From contig JADGMZ010000049.1 of the NCBI GenBank assembly GCA_015234495.1, positions 1 through 7,069 of the forward strand: 7,069 bases of DNA, read 5' to 3'. Each line of letters opens with the position of its first letter. Positions within the stretch are counted from its first letter, which is position 1. Below, piece after piece: positions 1 through 7,069 of the stretch. The notes below the pieces were generated by a model. It was not told where the DNA came from. It saw only the letters and a list, made by a program, of their open reading frames with translations, and searched no databases. Position numbers and translations under genes: made by a program. Source of the DNA: Brevundimonas sp. (lineage in GTDB: Bacteria; Pseudomonadota; Alphaproteobacteria; Caulobacterales; Caulobacteraceae).

Positions 1-307
1 GGTGCAGGGAGACGGCGATCGCGAATTCCGGATCGAGCTCCGACGGATCAGGAACGTCCGCCTCGGTCTGCAGCGGCTTCAACCCGGGCTCCGGCGCATC
101 GGCTCCGCCCCGCACCGGCTTGAGGTCCAGTCGTTCGGCGATCTTCTTGCGCGTCCAGCCCTCCGCCATGGCGCGACGCCGGAGGTTCGAAAGGCCGACG
201 TCGAACCGCCGCGCTACCGACGGCGCCGACTCTCCGGCCACATAGGCCTCGCGCACCCGCGCCCAGGTCTCCGGCCCCCGATATTTGCGCAGACGATGGT
301 GTTTCAT
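1..307 (-). CDS. Hypothetical helix-turn-helix protein (3' end outside window)
   Basis: This reading frame opens at ATG 305-307 and stays open for 102 codons to the left edge, so only the N-terminal part is present. The protein starts MKHHRLRKYRGPETW. Residues about 22-58 (from VAGESAPSVARRFDVG through WTRKKIAERL) look like a homeodomain-like helix-turn-helix: an alanine/serine turn, then SVARRFDV as first helix and LSNLRRRAMAEGW as probable recognition helix. An acidic, proline-rich stretch (DAPEPG, DVPDPSELDPEF) follows. The pattern resembles small DNA-binding proteins or terminase-small-subunit-like HTH domains, but I cannot name a family. The start is the only ATG in a frame that stays open well upstream; no clear ribosome binding site precedes it. 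It lies on the same strand as carB, about 270 bases downstream, behind a hairpin and a repeat pair, so it probably has its own transcription. Coding status rests on open frame, GC-rich third positions and the plausible HTH. Confidence 0.6.
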   Translation of the reverse strand, partial: MKHHRLRKYRGPETWARVREAYVAGESAPSVARRFDVGLSNLRRRAMAEGWTRKKIAERLDLKPVRGGADAPEPGLKPLQTEADVPDPSELDPEFAIAVSLH

Positions 308-360
308 GGGGAGACGGTCGCACGCCGTTACGTCAAAAACGGACGCACGGACGCCTCTCC

Positions 361-496
361 CGTCATCCTCGGGCTTGACCCGAGGATCAGACGGTCCGGT
401 GCTCCGTCGCGGAACGCACGGTCGCGGCCGCAGGGCCATCCCGTAGGCACAGTCCGCCGCCCGCCTCTGATCCTCGGGTCAAGCCCGAGGATGACG
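361..496. repeat. Paired inverted intergenic repeat (REP/BIME-like)
   Basis: Two 31-base arms, 361-391 and 466-496, are perfect reverse complements of each other and enclose 74 bases of unrelated spacer. Each arm is itself a hairpin: a 9-base stem ATCCTCGGG/CCCGAGGAT with a 5-base loop (365-387 and 470-492). The whole unit can therefore fold as two small hairpins or as one long stem. The motif is familiar from alphaproteobacterial genomes, where its chance translation gives strings like ILGLDPRIR and SSPRMT in spurious ORFs. It lies wholly between carB and the downstream HTH gene. It may act as a transcript end or stability element, as REP sequences do in other bacteria, but there is no U tract and no direct evidence for that here. 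Confidence 0.85.
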
Positions 497-510
497 GTCG
501 GGGAGACCGG

Positions 511-535
511 CGGGTCGGTCACCCTGACCGACCTG
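511..535 (-). terminator. Hairpin downstream of carB, possible terminator
   Basis: GGTCGGTCA (513-521) and TGACCGACC (525-533) form a perfect 9-base-pair stem with a 3-base loop, extended by a wobble and a G-C pair at 511-535. It lies about 46 bases beyond the carB stop codon and is separate from the repeat pair that follows. There is no T run after it in the minus direction, so it is not a classical intrinsic terminator. It may instead protect or define the 3' end of the carB transcript. The perfect stem is certain, the function is inferred. Confidence 0.4.
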
Positions 536-580
536 ACCAGACTCCGCACTCACCGCATGGTCGAAATCACCGCGAAGTGG

Positions 581-4066
<3,486 letters not shown>

Positions 4067-4082
4067 TGTTTTTACGAAACTT

Positions 4083-4397
4083 TCAGTTCGTCACGACCGC
4101 GCACTCCCAGCCGTCGTAGTCCAGCTGGAAGGCCGCGGCCCAGGATTGCATCATGGCGGAAACGGGCGAGAACGAGGCTTCGTCCACCGCCATCGTGGTT
4201 TCGAGAATCGTGCAGTCGTCCTGACCCCGGGTCAGGAAGCCGGCCCGCCGCGCGACCTCGTTCAGGTCGTCGTGGGCCCCGTCCCCGTAGAAGTAGAACA
4301 GCGTATGCCGCGGGGTGATTCCGCTGTCGCCATGCGCCGCCAGGGAGGCCCGGACCATGGCGTCGCGCTCTTCGTGAGGGACGTCGGCATCGGTCAA
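4083..4397 (-). CDS. RraB-like protein (putative ribonuclease E regulator)
   Basis: A 104-residue soluble protein that resembles the RraB family. E. coli RraB binds RNase E and inhibits its RNA cleavage, changing the stability of many mRNAs. Family-like features are the N-terminal beta strand [10 protein letters not shown] (30-39), the ARRAGF segment where a first sequence is compared with its neighbours, the strand [12 protein letters not shown], and the C-terminal YDGWECAVV (94-102), which matches the conserved YDGWE signature. It is shorter than E. coli RraB (about 138 residues) and lacks its acidic extension. I chose the TTG at 4395-4397 as start because GAGGAG (minus strand, 4407-4412) lies 9 bases before it; an in-frame GTG at 4418 would give 111 residues but has no ribosome binding site and falls beside a GC hairpin. 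The stop lies 16 bases ahead of carB, so the two are likely one transcript. The RNase E link is by family only and is untested for this protein. Confidence 0.75.
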   Translation of the reverse strand: MTDADVPHEERDAMVRASLAAHGDSGITPRHTLFYFYGDGAHDDLNEVARRAGFLTRGQDDCTILETTMAVDEASFSPVSAMMQSWAAAFQLDYDGWECAVVTN

Positions 4398-4406
4398 GGC
4401 GGCTGT

Positions 4407-4412
4407 CTCCTC
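4407..4412 (-). promoter_or_regulatory. Ribosome binding site deciding a TTG start
   Basis: GAGGAG on the minus strand lies 9 bases upstream of the TTG at 4395-4397. It supports that codon as the start of the RraB-like gene over the in-frame GTG at 4416-4418, which lies upstream of this site. Confidence 0.6.
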
Positions 4413-4427
4413 GCGCACGCGGGCCCG

Positions 4428-4447
4428 GCGCGGGCGGGCGCCCGCGC
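4428..4447 (-). promoter_or_regulatory. GC-rich hairpin in the leader of the RraB-like/carB unit
   Basis: GCGCGGGCG (4428-4436) and CGCCCGCGC (4439-4447) form an all-G/C 8-9 base-pair stem, extendable by two further pairs across one mismatch. It ends about 15 bases before the Shine-Dalgarno of the RraB-like gene on the minus strand. No U run follows, so it is not a classical terminator for the upstream HAD gene. It could limit ribosome access or protect the 5' end. The stem is visible; a regulatory role is inference. Confidence 0.35.
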
Positions 4448-4477
4448 GGGTCGGTTCAGGTTGTCGGCTAAGCGGCC

Positions 4478-4506
4478 GGTCTAGAGAAGCGGGCGACCCT
4501 GGGCAA
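4478..4506 (-). promoter_or_regulatory. Possible promoter for the RraB-like/carB unit
   Basis: On the minus strand TTGCCC (4501-4506) and TAGACC (4478-4483) are spaced 17 bases apart, weakly like a -35/-10 pair of a housekeeping sigma factor. It sits in the only gap (4398-4594, about 200 bases) between the HAD gene and the RraB-like gene. Apart from this and the GC hairpin I see nothing else in that gap. The match to consensus is poor. Confidence 0.2.
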
Positions 4507-4594
4507 GGCCGAACTGTCGCAAACCTGGGCGACCTTCGGCCGCTTCCGCCCCGGCCGGCGATGCGGTTCGGGATTCCGAGGCGGCCGCCGGAGC

Positions 4595-5287
4595 TCAGGC
4601 CCGGTCGGCGAGCCAGTCGGGCAGGTCGGACATGCTGTCGAGGACGCCGTAGCGCGGTCCGGCTTGCGGCGGGTCAGCCATCTCGTGGGCCCAGGTGACG
4701 ACATAGGGGATGTGTACGGCGAAGGCCCCGGCCTCCAGGGCCGGCAGCACGTCGGACTTCATCGAGTTGCCGGCCATCACCGCCTCCGCCGGGCCGGTCC
4801 CGTGGCGCCTGAAGACGCGCTCGTAGGTGCTGCGGTCCTTCTCGGAAACGATCTCGACGGCGGCGAACAGATCGCCGAGGCCCGAGGCGGCCAGCTTGCG
4901 CTCCTGATCCATCAGGTCGCCCTTGGTGATCAGCACCAGCCGGTAGCGTTCCGACAGCCGCGCCAGCGCCTCGTCCACGCCGGGCAGGGTTTCGACCGGA
5001 TGGGCCAGCATCTCGCGCCCGGCGGCGAGGATTTCGCGGACCACGCCGGGCGGCGGCTCGCCCTCGCAAATCTCCATCGCGGTCTCGATCATGGACAGGG
5101 TGAAGCCCTTCACGCCGTAACCATAGAGCCGCAGATTGCGGCGCTCGATCTCGGCCAGTCGCGCCTCGATTTCGGCGTTGTCGTGATCCGTCAGCAGGTC
5201 GAGGAAACGCGCCTGGGTGAGCCGGAAGACCGTCTCATTGTGCCAGAGGGTGTCGTCGGCATCGAGGCCGACGGTGGTGATGCTCAT
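4595..5287 (-). CDS. HAD-superfamily hydrolase
   Basis: A 230-residue protein with the four motifs of the haloacid dehalogenase fold. These enzymes form an aspartyl-phosphate intermediate and usually hydrolyse small phosphate esters in the cytoplasm. Motif I is LDADDTLW, with nucleophile D9 and acid/base D11. Motif II is LITKGD with T121. Motif III is VSEKDR with K150. Motif IV is GNSMKSD, with S178 and D179 binding the magnesium ion. The segment between motifs I and II (about 15-100) is helical and would be the type C1 cap, which sets substrate range. The start is ATG 5285-5287, preceded by AGGAGG with 5 bases of spacing; a longer frame to 5332 lacks such a site. The GNSxxSD form is shared with YjjG-like and nucleotidase-like HAD proteins, but the substrate cannot be read from sequence. 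It is on the same strand as the RraB-like/carB unit but some 197 bases upstream, so probably a separate transcript. Confidence 0.88.
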   Translation of the reverse strand: MSITTVGLDADDTLWHNETVFRLTQARFLDLLTDHDNAEIEARLAEIERRNLRLYGYGVKGFTLSMIETAMEICEGEPPPGVVREILAAGREMLAHPVETLPGVDEALARLSERYRLVLITKGDLMDQERKLAASGLGDLFAAVEIVSEKDRSTYERVFRRHGTGPAEAVMAGNSMKSDVLPALEAGAFAVHIPYVVTWAHEMADPPQAGPRYGVLDSMSDLPDWLADRA

Positions 5288-5454
5288 CGCGCCCTCCTGA
5301 CCCGCGAACCGGCCCAGGTCAACGGAACCCATCCCGCTTCGGGAAACGGCATGGTGAACGGGGTTTGACCACGTTTGTCAGGGATGTGTTTTCACCTTGG
5401 CGCGCTTTCTCCGGGTGGGGGGCGTTCTCTGCGGACCGGTTGGAGAAGACGGTC
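5288..5454. promoter_or_regulatory. Divergent intergenic region
   Basis: These 167 bases separate the HAD gene (leftward) from the EAL-like gene (rightward) and should hold promoters for both. The two strong Shine-Dalgarno sites lie at its ends: AGGAGG for the HAD gene near 5293-5298, and GGAG at 5442-5445 for the rightward gene. Inside, TTGACC at 5365-5370 could be a -35 element for the rightward gene but no good -10 follows at the right distance. GGTGAA (5353-5358) and TTCACC (5391-5396) are mirrored about it, and TGAC/GTCA (5366-5369, 5377-5380) lie within. These may form a regulator site or be chance. Confidence 0.35.
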
Positions 5455-6279
5455 ATGAGGAACGAGCCAGGGTACCCCGTTTCGGATGCGGTCGCGTCCG
5501 ACCCGGACATAGAGGCGGAGAAACCGCAGGAGGCGATCGCCCGGCTCGGCGAGCGCCGGTCCTACGCCGCGCCCTATGAGAGCCTGACCTTCACCCTGCT
5601 GACGCGGGCGCGCCGGGAACTGGTCGTAACCCTGGCGGCGCAGCCGGTGTTCGACCTCGTGCGCTCGACGCCGGTGGCGCGGCGCATCCGGCGCAGCGTC
5701 CGGCACCGTGGAGGCGAGAGCGCCCTGATCGGCCTGGGCCGGCGCACGCTCGAGCCCGCCGACCTGATCCGCATCGACACCGACACCTTGCGCAACGGGC
5801 TCGACCTGCTGCGGCTCGGCACGGAGGACAGCGGCGTGCTGCCGGCCTTCTGGCGCACCATGGCGTCCAGCGGCGGGCGGTTCGACCTGCTGTGCGCGGA
5901 GATGCAGCATGACTGCGCGCCGGGATCCCTGCTGATCGAGGTGATGGGCGGGCTGGAGCAGGCGCCGACCGACGCGATCCAGGAGGCGATCGAGCATTTC
6001 CAGACCGGAGCGCTCGGGCTGATCCTGCATATCGCCCCCGACGCCGGCGCGGCGGCCCGGCTGTCGCAGGTCCCGGCGCAGTGTCTGGCGATCGACTTCG
6101 CCGGAGTGGCGCATGAAAGCGCCCGGGACTGGCAGGGGGCGGCGCAGCTGATCGGGGCGGCCCGGCAGGCCTGCCCGCAGGTGCTGCTGACCAACCTCAG
6201 ACCCGACCGCGGGCTGGCCGCCCAGGCGGCCGGCGCCACCCACGCCGTTTTCGCCGGCATGGACCCGGTCGTCGTCTGA
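5455..6279 (+). CDS. Degenerate EAL-domain-like protein
   Basis: A 274-residue soluble protein with no signal peptide or membrane segment. Its layout follows an EAL (cyclic-di-GMP phosphodiesterase) TIM barrel: LAAQPVFDL (60-68) where the family has the QPI-D-L strand, an LIRIDTDTL helix region (about 104-112), SLLIEVMG (158-165) where L-EITE stands, LILHIAPDAG (189-198) for the DDFG strand and loop, CLAIDFAGV (210-218) for the L-KID strand, CPQVLLTNL (240-248) for the AEGVE strand, and AAGATHAVFAG (258-268) for the final G-D--QGY region. The catalytic residues are missing: no EAL motif, DDFG replaced by APDAG, KID lysine replaced by alanine, AEGVE glutamate replaced. If the fold call is right, it should lack phosphodiesterase activity and may bind nucleotide or partners instead. 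The start ATG 5455 has GGAG 9 bases upstream; a TTG at 5365 would extend it by 30 unconvincing residues. The fold call is inferred from motif spacing. Confidence 0.6.
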   Translation: MRNEPGYPVSDAVASDPDIEAEKPQEAIARLGERRSYAAPYESLTFTLLTRARRELVVTLAAQPVFDLVRSTPVARRIRRSVRHRGGESALIGLGRRTLEPADLIRIDTDTLRNGLDLLRLGTEDSGVLPAFWRTMASSGGRFDLLCAEMQHDCAPGSLLIEVMGGLEQAPTDAIQEAIEHFQTGALGLILHIAPDAGAAARLSQVPAQCLAIDFAGVAHESARDWQGAAQLIGAARQACPQVLLTNLRPDRGLAAQAAGATHAVFAGMDPVVV

Positions 6280-6320
6280 CGGCGGTTGACGCCGCGAGCG
6301 TCCGCAGGCCTTGATCGGCC

Positions 6321-7069
6321 ATGCAGATTTCACCTTCCCGCACGCCGCGCCACATGCCGCTGGCCGAAGAGCCGCTGTCGGACCGGCACAAGCTGGGCTG
6401 GGGGCTGGCCGCCCTGGTCGTGGCCGGCAACATGATCGGCTCGGGGGTCTATCTGCTGCCGGTCAGCCTGGCCCCGGTGGGCAGTTCCAGCCTCATCGGC
6501 TGGCTGGTCGCGGGCACCGGAGCGGTGACCCTGGCGCTGGTGTTCGGCGCGCTGGGTCGACTGCAGCCGGACGCCGACGGCCTGCCGGGATTCGCGGAAC
6601 GGGGTCTCGGCCGCTTCTTCGGCTTCCAGACCTCGCTGGCCTTCTGGATCGCCTGCCTCGTCGGCAACGTCGCGGTGGCGGTGGCCGCGACCGGCTATCT
6701 TGGCTTCTTCTGGCCGGCGCTGCGCGATCCGGTGGCGGCGACCTTCTGCAATCTCGGCATCATCTGGTTCGCCACCATCGCCTACATCATCGGGGCGCGG
6801 ACGGCGTCGAGCCTCGCCGCCATCGCCCTTGCCGTCGGCCTGGCCCCGATCGTGGTGGCGGCGGCGGCGGGAGTGATGGCCTTCGATCCGGAGATTTTCG
6901 CCGCCTCGTGGAGCCCGTCCGGGGCGTCGTTGACGCAGAGCGTGCCGGCCTCGCTGGCGATCATCTTCTGGGCCTTTCTCGGGGTCGAGAGCGCCGCCGC
7001 CCTGTCGGTCCGGGTCAAGCATCCGGGCCGGGATGTCGGCCGGGCGTCGGTAGCGGGCGTGCTGCTGGC
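6321..7069 (+). CDS. AdiC-like amino acid antiporter, APC superfamily (5' part)
   Basis: The first 249 residues of an inner-membrane transporter cut by the right edge; full APC proteins have about 12 helices and 430-480 residues. The sequence parallels E. coli AdiC, the arginine:agmatine antiporter, nearly residue for residue with an offset of about 15. Helix 1 has GNMIGSGVYLLP (36-47), the unwound substrate-binding loop GSG included (AdiC S26 corresponds to S41). Helix 3 has WIACLVGN (109-116), keeping the AdiC A96, C97 and N101 equivalents. Helix 6 has FWAFLGVESA (216-225), keeping the gating W202 equivalent (W217) and the glutamate of GVESA (E223). Hydrophobic segments at about 27-50, 58-80, 103-130, 139-158, 165-188 and 207-227 fit helices 1-6. 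The start is ATG 6321: an in-frame stop lies at 6312-6314. An alternative ATG at 6354 would trim 11 residues; neither has a good ribosome binding site. Exchange of a basic or neutral amino acid for its amine is plausible, but substrate is not proven. It begins 41 bases after the EAL-like gene. Confidence 0.9.
   Translation, partial: MQISPSRTPRHMPLAEEPLSDRHKLGWGLAALVVAGNMIGSGVYLLPVSLAPVGSSSLIGWLVAGTGAVTLALVFGALGRLQPDADGLPGFAERGLGRFFGFQTSLAFWIACLVGNVAVAVAATGYLGFFWPALRDPVAATFCNLGIIWFATIAYIIGARTASSLAAIALAVGLAPIVVAAAAGVMAFDPEIFAASWSPSGASLTQSVPASLAIIFWAFLGVESAAALSVRVKHPGRDVGRASVAGVLL

Noticed and set aside
361..496. CRISPR array or IS ends
   Set aside because: There are only two copies, in inverted orientation, with one spacer and no cas genes; no transposase or target duplication is seen.
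48..549. Two minus-strand frames (48-323 and 328-549)
   Set aside because: The first is an out-of-phase shadow of the HTH gene. The second is only a translation of the paired repeat (ILGLDPRIR, SSPRMT) and is not a gene.
5365..5454. TTG at 5365 as start of the EAL-like gene
   Set aside because: It has no ribosome binding site and the 30 added residues look like translated promoter DNA. ATG 5455 has GGAG at a good distance.
5392..6333. Minus-strand frames opposite the EAL-like gene and opposite the antiporter gene (6330-7022)
   Set aside because: They are arginine/glutamine-rich antisense shadows with no motif, opposite genes that show recognisable family patterns.

Overview
This is a GC-rich window. 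The form of its CarB and the type of its interspersed repeats suggest an alphaproteobacterium, probably of the Caulobacterales (Caulobacter/Brevundimonas-like). That placement is inference from recognised protein and repeat style, not from a search. Gene order is conventional and most of the window is housekeeping or transport. No defence system, CRISPR array, tRNA, rRNA, transposase or phage gene is visible.

Left part, minus strand (about 1-4400). A two-gene unit is read leftward: a small RraB-like protein (putative RNase E regulator) and, 16 bases later, carB, the large subunit of carbamoyl phosphate synthetase, which feeds arginine and pyrimidine synthesis. carB ends at 581. It is followed by a hairpin and by a pair of inverted repeats of a class common in alphaproteobacterial intergenic DNA. 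After these comes the start of a short helix-turn-helix protein that runs off the left edge. The most interesting point of the window lies inside carB. A second repeat family, a GC-rich palindrome pair of about 154 bases, sits in frame in the middle of the gene and adds about 62 low-complexity residues to the oligomerisation domain while leaving both ATP-grasp halves and the C-terminal allosteric domain intact.

Middle (about 4400-5450). A GC-rich leader with a strong hairpin precedes the RraB-like gene. Upstream of it, also on the minus strand, is a HAD-superfamily hydrolase with all four motifs. A 167-base divergent intergenic region separates this from the plus-strand genes.

Right part, plus strand (5455-7069). 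A 274-residue protein resembles an EAL (cyclic-di-GMP phosphodiesterase) fold that has lost its catalytic residues. Forty-one bases later begins an AdiC-like amino acid antiporter of the APC superfamily, cut by the right edge. These two may be co-transcribed; no functional link between them is evident from sequence alone.
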